From positions 6,579-70,578 of the forward strand of contig UQNZ01000008.1 of the NCBI GenBank assembly GCA_900542525.1: 64,000 nucleotides of DNA. The letters are read 5' to 3'. The stretch comes from an uncultured Eggerthella sp. (lineage in GTDB: Bacteria; Actinomycetota; Coriobacteriia; Coriobacteriales; Eggerthellaceae). Below the pieces are notes generated by a model. That model saw only the letters and a list, made by a program, of their open reading frames with translations, was not told where the DNA came from and made no database searches. Positions within the stretch are counted from its first letter, which is position 1. Every line of letters starts with the position of its first letter. The position numbers were made by a program, and so were the translations under genes. Below, in pieces: positions 1-7,132 of this stretch.

Positions 1-900
1 GATGCGATCCCCATCGTTTAAGAGTACGGAAGCGATATGCTTTCCGTTGACGAGCGTGCCATTGGTCGAGCCGAGATCGGCGAGCCCCCAGACGTTGGGC
101 GATTCGCGGAAGATCTCTGCATGCGTGCGGCTTGCATTGAGGTCGTCGAGCACGATGTCGCAGTTAGTGGCGCGTCCGATGAGCACGCGGGGGTTGGTAA
201 GCGGGAAAGAGCGATCGGTGGTCATGTTGATAAGGGCGGCCGTTGGTTCAGTAGATGCAGGCTGCTGGCGGTCGAACATCATAGTGTTGGGGACCGGGAT
301 GGGCTCTGCCACCGAAGCGGGCTGTGCTTCTAATTGATAAGAATTTGGGTCCTGTTGATAATTCGGCACATAAGGCTGAGCGTTTTGCGGGTAGCCTTGG
401 GGCTGCATGTAGTCATGCGGCTGCGGCTGCTGATAGGGGTTCGCCTGCGGGTGCGCGGGCGCGCCATAGCCAGGTTGCTGTGCAAGACCGTAGCGTTCGA
501 GCTCTTCGTTACGTAGTTGTGCGATGATCGGCGCCGATACAAGTTCGGCGATCACGTCGAATTTACCCTGCTTGAGATCGTCGTCGACCATGAAGCGCAC
601 GAGCGGTGCGCCATCCATGACGAAGCCTTCCTCATTGGCTTTGGCACGCAGATAGGTTTCGGTTTCCCCCGCGAGGGTGGGGTACATGCCGAAAAGACGG
701 CGATCGTCATCGGGATTCACGAGCACGGTATAGAGCGTAGGAGCATATTCTTTGCCAGCGCCGACGGTCTTTTCGCGGCGCATCTGCTTTTCTGCTTTCT
801 TGGTAATTTGAACGGGGGAAATCGGAGCATCGAAGAGCTTGTCGTTTATGCCTTCGAAGCCGTCTTCAACGCGACGCTCAAATTTCGAGAAAAGTCCCAT
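1..900 (-). CDS. fhaA: FHA domain protein FhaA (partial, 3' end beyond window)
   Basis: The reading frame starts at ATG 900 on the minus strand, after an AGGAGA ribosome binding site, and stays open for 300 codons to the window edge, so the C-terminus is missing. Residues 1-125 form the conserved FhaA N-terminal (DUF3662-type) domain, beginning MGLFSKFERRVEDGFEG. A Pro/Gln/Tyr-rich linker follows. From about residue 210 there is a forkhead-associated domain with the phosphothreonine-binding signatures GRATNCDIVLDD, SRTHAEI and LGSTNGTLVNG. In actinobacteria FhaA proteins recognise phosphorylated partners of PknA/PknB-type kinases and act in cell-wall growth; here that role is inferred from the family. 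It probably heads an operon continuing to the left, typically with a second FHA protein, phosphatase, FtsW/RodA, PBP and kinase genes, none of which can be seen here. Confidence 0.93.
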   Translation of the reverse strand, partial: MGLFSKFERRVEDGFEGINDKLFDAPISPVQITKKAEKQMRREKTVGAGKEYAPTLYTVLVNPDDDRRLFGMYPTLAGETETYLRAKANEEGFVMDGAPLVRFMVDDDLKQGKFDVIAELVSAPIIAQLRNEELERYGLAQQPGYGAPAHPQANPYQQPQPHDYMQPQGYPQNAQPYVPNYQQDPNSYQLEAQPASVAEPIPVPNTMMFDRQQPASTEPTAALINMTTDRSFPLTNPRVLIGRATNCDIVLDDLNASRTHAEIFRESPNVWGLADLGSTNGTLVNGKHIASVLLNDGDRI

Positions 901-1137
901 GAATGTTCTCCTCACATAACACGTGCTATTCAGCATAGAACTATCAATATCTTGCCATAAATAGTGTTTTTCTCTGCTTAAATCTATGCAATCGCCATAT
1001 AGGTGGCTAGAGTATCGGTTCTGATGGCGCGAAGAGGACGCTAACGTACAAATCTGTAAGGATCGCAGGGTTACTAACAACTGTTTGCGCATGCTGTTCT
1101 GGGCGAGAAACGTATCGATGAATTTGAAGCTGGGGTG

Positions 1138-1166
1138 TTGCGAACGAGCAGCTTGTGGGGTATGCT
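1138..1166 (+). promoter_or_regulatory. Sigma-70 type promoter of tRNA-Leu
   Basis: TTGCGA at 1138-1143 and TATGCT at 1161-1166 are separated by exactly 17 bases, and the tRNA begins 17 bases after the -10 box. Spacing and location fit a housekeeping promoter. Confidence 0.6.
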
Positions 1167-1182
1167 GAACAGCACAACTTAT

Positions 1183-1269
1183 GCGGGCGTGGCGGAATTG
1201 GCAGACGCGCTAGCTTCAGGTGCTAGTGAGCTCCGGCTCGTGAAGGTTCAAGTCCTTTCGCCCGCACCA
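1183..1269 (+). tRNA. tRNA-Leu (anticodon CAG)
   Basis: The acceptor arms GCGGGCG (1183-1189) and CGCCCGC (1259-1265) pair perfectly and an encoded ACCA follows. The anticodon stem CTAGC/GCTAG encloses the loop TTCAGGT, giving anticodon CAG. A long variable arm (class II tRNA) precedes the T-arm GGTTCAAGTCC. The 87-base length is normal for tRNA-Leu. Confidence 0.96.
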
Positions 1270-1277
1270 TAAAAATC

Positions 1278-1300
1278 AAAACCGCGCTAAGCGGTTTTTT
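1278..1300 (+). terminator. Rho-independent terminator of tRNA-Leu
   Basis: AAAACCGC, a five-base loop, then GCGGTTTTTT. It lies 8 bases after the tRNA CCA end. Confidence 0.8.
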
Positions 1301-1306
1301 ATTTTT

Positions 1307-1480
1307 GTGTGGGGCGAACTTGGGCGAAGCCCAAGAAGCGCAAGCGCTGGACTTGAACCGAAGAAGGTTCACCGCACTGCTAGGCTGAAAGCCGAGCAGT
1401 GCTGGCATCTGCGTCAAGGCTTGCGAAGCAACCGCGAAGCGGCTTGGCCTTGACGCAGATGAACCCTTTCGCCCGCACCA
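1307..1480. repeat. Hairpin array ending in a duplicate of the tRNA-Leu 3' end
   Basis: The last 16 bases of tRNA-Leu (1254-1269) recur exactly at 1465-1480. Between them is a chain of palindromes: CTTGGGC-GAA-GCCCAAG (about 1319-1335), a GAACC/GGTTC hairpin (1355-1371), a GCACTGCT/AGCAGTGC hairpin (about 1374-1402), and a 15-bp perfect inverted repeat (1406-1420 with 1447-1461). The last of these encloses two mini-hairpins, TTGCGAAGCAA and CCGCGAAGCGG. Bases 1349-1359 are the reverse complement of the tRNA T-arm (1245-1255). Direct duplication of a tRNA 3' end resembles an attachment-site footprint, but the segment is only about 195 bp and holds no gene. A second terminator-like hairpin (CGCCGTT/AACGGCG then TTTTT) follows at about 1490-1516. 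Confidence 0.7.
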
Positions 1481-1517
1481 CTCTCATTACGCCGTTCTAA
1501 CGAACGGCGTTTTTATT

Positions 1518-1634
1518 GACACTGCGAAGCGATATGATGCCTCATCTTGCCCCTTGTTTCAGGCATGTCGTTGGGCGAACCCAACTTGGCCTGAAGGCGG
1601 GGCAATCTAAGACATCGTATCGCTTCTCGCTGAC
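1518..1634. repeat. 117-bp structured repeat, copy 1
   Basis: This copy matches 1749-1865 over its full length with about ten substitutions. It folds as a long imperfect palindrome: the outer arms GCGAAGCGATATGATG and CATCGTATCGCTTCTCGC, an inner TTGCCCC/GGGGCAA stem, a TTCAGGC/GCCTGAA stem, and a GTTGGG-CGAA-CCCAAC terminal hairpin. No coding frame is evident. It may be a small mobile palindromic element or a structured RNA. Confidence 0.75.
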
Positions 1635-1748
1635 TTCTTTGGACCTACAAGAGCAATCATTGCTGTGTTAGACGGTTTTGTTTTGTTGGTGTGGGGCGAA
1701 CTTGGGCGAAGCCTTTTTCTTTCGTCGTTTTACAAACGACGAAGTCTC

Positions 1749-1865
1749 GACACTGCGAAGCGACATGATGCCTCATCTTGCCCCTTGTTTCAGGCGCGGC
1801 GTTGGGCGAACCCAACTTGGCCTGAAGGCGGGACAATCTGAGGCACGGTATCTCTTCTCGCTGAC
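1749..1865. repeat. 117-bp structured repeat, copy 2
   Basis: Second copy of the unit at 1518-1634, with the same length and same fold. Some changes improve pairing (GCCTCA now pairs perfectly with TGAGGC). Each copy is preceded by the identical 25-bp sequence found at 1307-1331 and 1689-1713, so a larger unit was duplicated. Copy 2 lacks the extra hairpins that separate these two parts in copy 1. Confidence 0.75.
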
Positions 1866-2028
1866 TTTGCCTAACCTGCAAGACAAAATCCATAAAGAAT
1901 AATTCGATAAAACCCATCTTCATTTTCGCCATTAGCTTGATTTATAGATTCTTGGTGCATAAACGCGGTATAACTGCGGCTTTATTGCGCTAAACTTTCC
2001 CTATTCTTATATATGAGAGGTTCAACCA

Positions 2029-3312
2029 ATGAATATCTGGCAAAAGTGGAATAGCATCAGCTTGGTGAAGCGTATTTTGGTCGGCTTGGTTATCGGTGCG
2101 ATCTTGGGATTCTGCGTTCCTGCAGGAAACGAGGTCATCGCCTTGCTCGGTGATCTGTTCGTTGGTGCTTTGAAGGCAGTCGCTCCCGTTCTGGTGTTCT
2201 TCTTGGTCATCAGCGCACTTGCGAATGCGAAGAGTGCAGGCTCGATGGGCACGGTCGTTCTGCTCTACATCATCTCGACCTTGGTTGCTGCGCTGATCGC
2301 TGTTTGTGCGAGCTATTTGTTCCCTACGGTCGTTCCTATGATCGAACCCGCTGCTGATCAGGCATCGCCTGAAGGGTTGGGCGAGGTGCTCACCACCTTG
2401 CTCATGAACGTGGTAGCAAACCCTGTTGGGGCGCTCATGAATGCGAATTACTTGGGTATCTTGGCATGGGGTGTGGTGCTCGGTATTGCGCTGCGTGCTG
2501 CGAGTCAGCATACGAAAGAGGTTTTCGCTGCGGTTTCCGATGCTATTTCGAAGGTGGTCGGTTGGATCATCAGCTTCGCCCCCATCGGCATTCTGGGTTT
2601 GGTGTATGTGGCAGTTTCTGAAAACGGTGCCGAGATCTTCATCACCTATGGTCACCTTATCGCTGTGCTGGTGGGCTGCATGCTCTTCATCGCGCTCGTT
2701 ACCAATCCGCTCATCGTGTTCATTGCCACGCGTAAGAATCCTTACTATCTCGTTTTGCGTTGTCTGAAGGATTCGGGAATTACGGCGTTCTTCACACGTA
2801 GCTCTGCGGCAAACATCCCTGTGAACATGGAATTATGTCGCAGGCTCGGTCTTGAGAAAGATAACTATTCGGTTTCCATTCCGCTTGGCGCGACCATCAA
2901 CATGGCGGGTGCTGCGGTCACGATCACGGTTATGGCTATGGCGGCGGCTGCGTCGCTCGGCATGACGATCGACCCGGTGATGGCATTCATTTTGAGTGTG
3001 CTCGCAGCGATCTCGGCTTGTGGCGCTTCTGGCGTTGCGGGAGGATCGCTGTTGCTCATCCCGCTTGCCTGTTCACTGTTTGGCATCGGCAACGATGTGG
3101 CCATGCAGATGGTGGCGATCGGTTTCATCATCGGCGTTATCCAAGATTCGATGGAGACGGCTATCAATTCTTCTTCTGACGTGATCTTCACGGCAACTGC
3201 CGAATATCGCGCGATGGAGAAACAAGGGCTCACCTTCAAGATGGGCAGAGATGCTTCGGGCTCTGAACCGCAGAACGCCATTGGTGCGACCAACTTCGAT
3301 GAGTCTTCGTAA
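2029..3312 (+). CDS. sstT: Sodium:serine/threonine symporter SstT
   Basis: A 427-residue membrane protein of the dicarboxylate/amino acid:cation symporter family, and a full-length match to the SstT branch. It begins MNIWQKWNSISLVKRILVGL and keeps the re-entrant-loop and substrate regions FFTRSSAANIPVN and SIPLGATINMAGAAVT typical of sodium-coupled serine/threonine uptake. About eight to nine hydrophobic segments are seen. The start ATG follows AGAGG. The gene is 96 bases upstream of serA on the same strand, so import and synthesis of serine are probably co-expressed. Family assignment is secure; exact substrate is known from the family, not shown here. Confidence 0.95.
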   Translation: MNIWQKWNSISLVKRILVGLVIGAILGFCVPAGNEVIALLGDLFVGALKAVAPVLVFFLVISALANAKSAGSMGTVVLLYIISTLVAALIAVCASYLFPTVVPMIEPAADQASPEGLGEVLTTLLMNVVANPVGALMNANYLGILAWGVVLGIALRAASQHTKEVFAAVSDAISKVVGWIISFAPIGILGLVYVAVSENGAEIFITYGHLIAVLVGCMLFIALVTNPLIVFIATRKNPYYLVLRCLKDSGITAFFTRSSAANIPVNMELCRRLGLEKDNYSVSIPLGATINMAGAAVTITVMAMAAAASLGMTIDPVMAFILSVLAAISACGASGVAGGSLLLIPLACSLFGIGNDVAMQMVAIGFIIGVIQDSMETAINSSSDVIFTATAEYRAMEKQGLTFKMGRDASGSEPQNAIGATNFDESS

Positions 3313-3408
3313 AAGGCCGAATAGCAAACTCTCCAAAACGAAAACCAATGATCGAGATTCGAACAACGAGAACCACTGCATAAACGACACGATAGGAAAG
3401 GACCTCTC

Positions 3409-4572
3409 TTGAACTACATTCACTGCCTGAACAATATTTCTGCCCAAGGAACCGATCTTCTTACAAGCGACTATGAACTTACCGACAATATCGAAGCTGC
3501 GCAGGGCGTCCTCGTGCGTAGTGCGGGCATGCTCGACATGGAGTTCTCTGGGAATCTGCTTGCGATTGCACGTGCTGGTGCGGGCGTTAATAACATTCCG
3601 CTCGAGCGTTGTGCTGAAGAGGGTATCGTCGTGTTCAATACGCCGGGTGCGAACGCGAACGCGGTCAAGGAACTCGTGCTGTGCGGCATGTTGCTTGCGA
3701 GCCGTGGTATCGTGGGCGGCATCGAATGGTGCAAGGAGAACGCTGAAGATCCTGCGATCGGCAAGACCGCTGAAAAGGCGAAGAAGCAGTTCGCTGGATG
3801 CGAGATCAAGGGCAAGACGCTCGGCGTTATCGGTCTTGGTGCGATCGGCGCTGAAGTTGCGAACGCAGCGCTTGGTCTGGGCATGAAGGTCATGGGCTAC
3901 GATCCATTCGTTTCCGTCAATGCTGCTTGGAAGGTACTGCCTGAGGTTCAGCATGTTACCGACCTTGCCGATATCTATCGTGAATGCGATTACATCACCA
4001 TCCATGTGCCGGCGGTCAATGGCACGATCGGCATGATCGATGAAGCTGCTTGTGCGCTCATGAAAGAGGGCGTGGTGTTCCTGAACTTCTCGCGCGACAC
4101 GCTCGTCGACGCGCCTGCCATGGCCTCCGCGCTCTCATCGGGCAAGGTAGGCTGCTATGTGACCGACTTTGCAACGCCTGAAGTCATGGCTATGGAGCAT
4201 GCGATCGTGCTGCCGCATCTCGGCGCTTCCACTGAAGAGGCGGAAGATAATTGCGCACGCATGGCGGTCGTTGAGCTGATGGACTATATCGACAATGGCA
4301 ACATCGTGAATTCCGTGAATTATCCGGCTTGCCAAGCAGGTGTTTGTCCGGAGGGCATGTTCCGCATCGCGGTACTCTACAATTCGTCTGACCTTGCTAT
4401 TGGTAGCGTGACCGAGATCCTCGAGCCAGTCGTTGCTGAATTCGATATGGTCGACAATCAGCGCGATGAACATGGTTATGCGCTCATTACGCTTACGGAA
4501 AACCTGGCCGATGAAGTGCTCGAGCGCATTGCTGAGCTCGATGGCGCTTATCTAGTTCGCCGCGTGAAATAG
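3409..4572 (+). CDS. serA: D-3-phosphoglycerate dehydrogenase
   Basis: A 387-residue NAD-dependent 2-hydroxyacid dehydrogenase catalysing the first step of serine synthesis (3-phosphoglycerate to 3-phosphohydroxypyruvate). The N-terminal substrate domain contains RAGAGVNNIPLERC. The Rossmann domain has GVIGLGAIGAEVAN near residue 140. Catalytic Arg (NFSRDTLVD), Glu (near TPEVMAMEH) and His (LPHLGAST) are present. The last 70 residues look like a single ACT-type regulatory domain, so serine feedback is possible; there is no large intervening domain. The start is TTG 3409 behind AGGAAAGGA; no nearby ATG fits. It follows sstT. Confidence 0.93.
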   Translation: MNYIHCLNNISAQGTDLLTSDYELTDNIEAAQGVLVRSAGMLDMEFSGNLLAIARAGAGVNNIPLERCAEEGIVVFNTPGANANAVKELVLCGMLLASRGIVGGIEWCKENAEDPAIGKTAEKAKKQFAGCEIKGKTLGVIGLGAIGAEVANAALGLGMKVMGYDPFVSVNAAWKVLPEVQHVTDLADIYRECDYITIHVPAVNGTIGMIDEAACALMKEGVVFLNFSRDTLVDAPAMASALSSGKVGCYVTDFATPEVMAMEHAIVLPHLGASTEEAEDNCARMAVVELMDYIDNGNIVNSVNYPACQAGVCPEGMFRIAVLYNSSDLAIGSVTEILEPVVAEFDMVDNQRDEHGYALITLTENLADEVLERIAELDGAYLVRRVK

Positions 4573-4598
4573 GCGTTTGTTCGACCAGGAACGTCTTG

Positions 4599-4761
4599 GC
4601 TCGATCAGCGGAGAGGGTGAGGCAGCGAGGTGACTCTTTTCCGACTAAATTCGGATTTAATAAAACTCGAGAAAAGCAGCGACGCATGAGCGAATCAGTT
4701 TATCTGATTCGCGAACAGGGAAGCGGGGAACCTTGTGGCTTGCCCTCTCCGCTGATCGAGC
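4599..4761. repeat. Branched inverted-repeat element between serA and rnhA
   Basis: A perfect 19-bp inverted repeat (4599-4617 with 4743-4761) encloses 125 bases. These contain further hairpins: TCCGA/TCGGA near 4638, GCGAATCAG-TTTAT-CTGATTCGC near 4690, and CTTTTC/GAAAAG arms. It lies between the converging ends of serA and rnhA, so it could act as a two-way transcription barrier, but it lacks a terminal U-tract. Confidence 0.7.
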
Positions 4762-4778
4762 AATAACTGCAGGCTGAG

Positions 4779-5258
4779 CTATGCGGTGAAGCCTTCATCG
4801 ACGATGCGTTCATCACCATCTGCTGCGGTGGTTGCAAGCTCGTCGCAGCGTTCGTTCTCGGGATGCCCCGCATGTCCTTTTACCCAGTGGAAGGCGATCG
4901 TGTGGGGCTTCATCACTTCGAGTAGGCGCGTCCAGAGATCCTTGTTCTTCACGGGTTCTTTCTTTGCGTTCTTCCAGCCGCGTTTGAGCCAGCCTTCCAC
5001 CCAGTGCTGGTTGAAGGCATCGACAACATATTTCGAATCCGAATACACGTCCACCTCGCAAGCGTGTTTGAGCGCTTCGAGTCCGCGAATGACCCCCAGC
5101 AATTCCATGCGGTTGTTCGTGGTGCATTCGTAACCTTGCGAAAGTTCCTTGGTGTGGAGCTGCCCTTGTGCATCCGTAAACGTGAGCACGGCCCCATAGC
5201 CGCCGGGGCCTGGATTGCCGCGTGCGGCGCCGTCGCTATAGAGGTTCACGTGTGTCAT
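4779..5258 (-). CDS. rnhA: Ribonuclease HI
   Basis: A 159-residue type 1 RNase H that removes RNA from RNA:DNA hybrids. The catalytic acidic residues are in place: Asp9 (YSDGAARGNPGPGG), Glu52 (NNRMELLGVIRGLEA), Asp74 (DVYSDSKYVVDAF) and the late Asp in NERCDELA, with the flexible-loop His in HAGHPENER. Length matches bacterial RNase HI. It lies 63 bases downstream of engB on the minus strand, probably in one transcript. Confidence 0.95.
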   Translation of the reverse strand: MTHVNLYSDGAARGNPGPGGYGAVLTFTDAQGQLHTKELSQGYECTTNNRMELLGVIRGLEALKHACEVDVYSDSKYVVDAFNQHWVEGWLKRGWKNAKKEPVKNKDLWTRLLEVMKPHTIAFHWVKGHAGHPENERCDELATTAADGDERIVDEGFTA

Positions 5259-5321
5259 GGGATCGTCTCGTTTCAGCTTTCAGCGTTGGTTATTCAGGGA
5301 TTCTCGTGATCTAATGCAGCC

Positions 5322-5903
5322 TTATCGGCAAGCCGCCAGAATGCTCTTGCGCAGCTCATCCATGCCTGTTCCTTTTGCTGAAGAGGTAAGGATCATGGGG
5401 ATATCAGGACCAAGATCGAGCTGTTTGCGCAAAGCTGCGACCTGCTTGTTTGCTTGGTTCTTGCTCACTTTGTCAGCCTTGGTGAGTGCGATAATGAAAG
5501 GCAGTTCGCAAGCTTTCAAGAATTCGATCATTTGCTCGTCTAGCTTGCTTGCAGGGTGGCGAATATCGATGAGCGAAACTACGAGCGCATAGAAGCGGTA
5601 CTGATCGAAGTAGCCGTTGATCATCTCTGACCAGCGACCGAGTTCTGATTTCGCCACTTTCGCATAGCCGTATCCAGGTAGGTCAACGAGGTCGATCGCA
5701 TCGTTCCCGAAGAAATTGATCGTGCTCGTTTTTCCTGGCATTTGGGAAACACGTGCGAGTTGTTTGCGATTCAGGAGCTTGTTGATGAGCGAGGATTTTC
5801 CTACGTTGGAGCGACCAACGAAAGAAACCTCCGGTAATTTTGAAGCGGGAATCTGTGCTGAGGTGCCATAAGCGCCTTTGAATTCTATGTTGTTAAGATC
5901 CAT
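5322..5903 (-). CDS. engB: Ribosome biogenesis GTPase EngB/YsxC
   Basis: A 193-residue TRAFAC GTPase. G1 is GRSNVGKSS, G2 includes PGKTSTINFF, G3 is DLPGYGYAK, G4 is TKADK and G5 is SSAKGTG. The N-terminus with SFVGRSNVGKSSLINKL and the G3 DLPGYGYA signature identify the EngB/YihA/YsxC family, which is needed for 50S subunit assembly. Length is normal. It is divergent from the mscS gene; rnhA follows it. Confidence 0.95.
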   Translation of the reverse strand: MDLNNIEFKGAYGTSAQIPASKLPEVSFVGRSNVGKSSLINKLLNRKQLARVSQMPGKTSTINFFGNDAIDLVDLPGYGYAKVAKSELGRWSEMINGYFDQYRFYALVVSLIDIRHPASKLDEQMIEFLKACELPFIIALTKADKVSKNQANKQVAALRKQLDLGPDIPMILTSSAKGTGMDELRKSILAACR

Positions 5904-6095
5904 AAGCCTCGTGAGCCTCGTTCGTTATGGGCGTTGTGTAGCAACTTAATTACAATTCCGATCGTGTGGTCTTCGCACTGAGAAAGACAACTACCGTTAG
6001 ACTATAAACAAGAATACCTCTCGGGAGCAACTCGATCTTATCCGATCCGTCAGTTCGAAACAGCGGACGGTTTATGAACATCGAGCAGGAAGATA

Positions 6096-6926
6096 GTGGA
6101 AGCAGTCATGGAGCAACTTGCGAATTTTGTGACATATATCACTGATTCGAACGTGTGGGGAAGAGTCCTTATTGCGGCTGGCGTTGTACTGGTCGTTGCC
6201 GTTCTGTGTCATGTTGCCATCAAAGCGATACAGCGGCTTCTTGCGCTTGAGAGCGTATCCCTTTCTCAGGCCTCTATCGTGGTGAACATCGTGCGCATCG
6301 TGGTATGGGGCGTGGCGATCTGCTTCATTGCTGACGTATGCTTCGATGTCAATATGACGGCAGTCATCGCCGCTTTAGGTGTTGGCGGCATTGCGATCTC
6401 ACTCGGCTTTCAAAATACGCTTTCGAATCTCTTCGGCGGTGTTCAGGTAACTCTGACCCATGTGATCAAGCCAGGCGACAATATCCAGGTGGGCACGAAC
6501 CAAGGAGTGGTCCAAGACATCAATTGGAGCTATACCACCATTCATAATCTCAACAACGAAACGGTCATCATCCCTAATTCGGTCATGGCGAATAATGCCG
6601 TGAAGCATCTTCCTCCCGTTGATCATGTAACCGTGCCTATTGTAGTGATGAAGGACCTGAGCGATTTAGATCAGCTTGCTGATCAGATCGAGAAGGCGGC
6701 TGCTGAAGCGGCTCGAACGATCACTGCGATCGTGAAGGATCCTGTTGTCTCGTTCAATAAAGTGACGAACTACGGCCTCTATGGGTCGATCGCGCTCATG
6801 ATAAGTGACGGATCGAAGGCGAGTGCTGTTTCAGATGCGATCACGCGTGCAGTTGCACCACTCGTGCAGGATGATCGCATCAAGCGCTTTGAAGCCGCAA
6901 CCTCGCCAGAAAGCTTGTCATCATAA
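6096..6926 (+). CDS. mscS: Small-conductance mechanosensitive channel (MscS family)
   Basis: A 276-residue MscS-type channel with about three transmembrane helices in the first 105 residues. The pore-lining helix is AALGVGGIAISLGFQNTLSN, with the alternating Gly/Ala pattern of MscS. The beta domain follows (HVIKPGDNIQVG, then NETVIIPNSVMANN). It would release solutes on hypo-osmotic shock. The GTG start at 6096 sits about five bases after AGGAAG; an ATG at 6108 is too far from it. A weak terminator-like hairpin lies at 7013-7036. Confidence 0.92.
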   Translation: MEAVMEQLANFVTYITDSNVWGRVLIAAGVVLVVAVLCHVAIKAIQRLLALESVSLSQASIVVNIVRIVVWGVAICFIADVCFDVNMTAVIAALGVGGIAISLGFQNTLSNLFGGVQVTLTHVIKPGDNIQVGTNQGVVQDINWSYTTIHNLNNETVIIPNSVMANNAVKHLPPVDHVTVPIVVMKDLSDLDQLADQIEKAAAEAARTITAIVKDPVVSFNKVTNYGLYGSIALMISDGSKASAVSDAITRAVAPLVQDDRIKRFEAATSPESLSS

Positions 6927-7012
6927 ACCCTGGTGAAGAATTTAGATTTTAGATCTGCATTGAGCATAACTGCAGTCGAACGCTAGAAAATCAACCAACC
7001 ATCGCGTACGCA

Positions 7013-7036
7013 GCCCCGCTCGATTGGGGTTTTCTT
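7013..7036 (+). terminator. Probable terminator after mscS
   Basis: GCCCC, a seven-base loop, GGGG, then TTTTCTT. The stem is short, so strength is uncertain. Confidence 0.45.
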
Positions 7037-7132
7037 GGACGTTTTTCCATCAGAACATAATCTTGGTATTATTTCATGATGTGTGTTCTCTAATGAGGAT
7101 GCCTCATATTACCGAGACCAAGGAGAATGAGC

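Noticed and set aside
2..960. Plus-strand ORFs opposite fhaA
   Set aside because: They are antisense shadows; the minus-strand frame encodes a clear FHA protein running off the window edge.
1270..1900. CRISPR array
   Set aside because: Repeats are few, long and palindromic with unequal spacing; no regular spacers and no cas genes.
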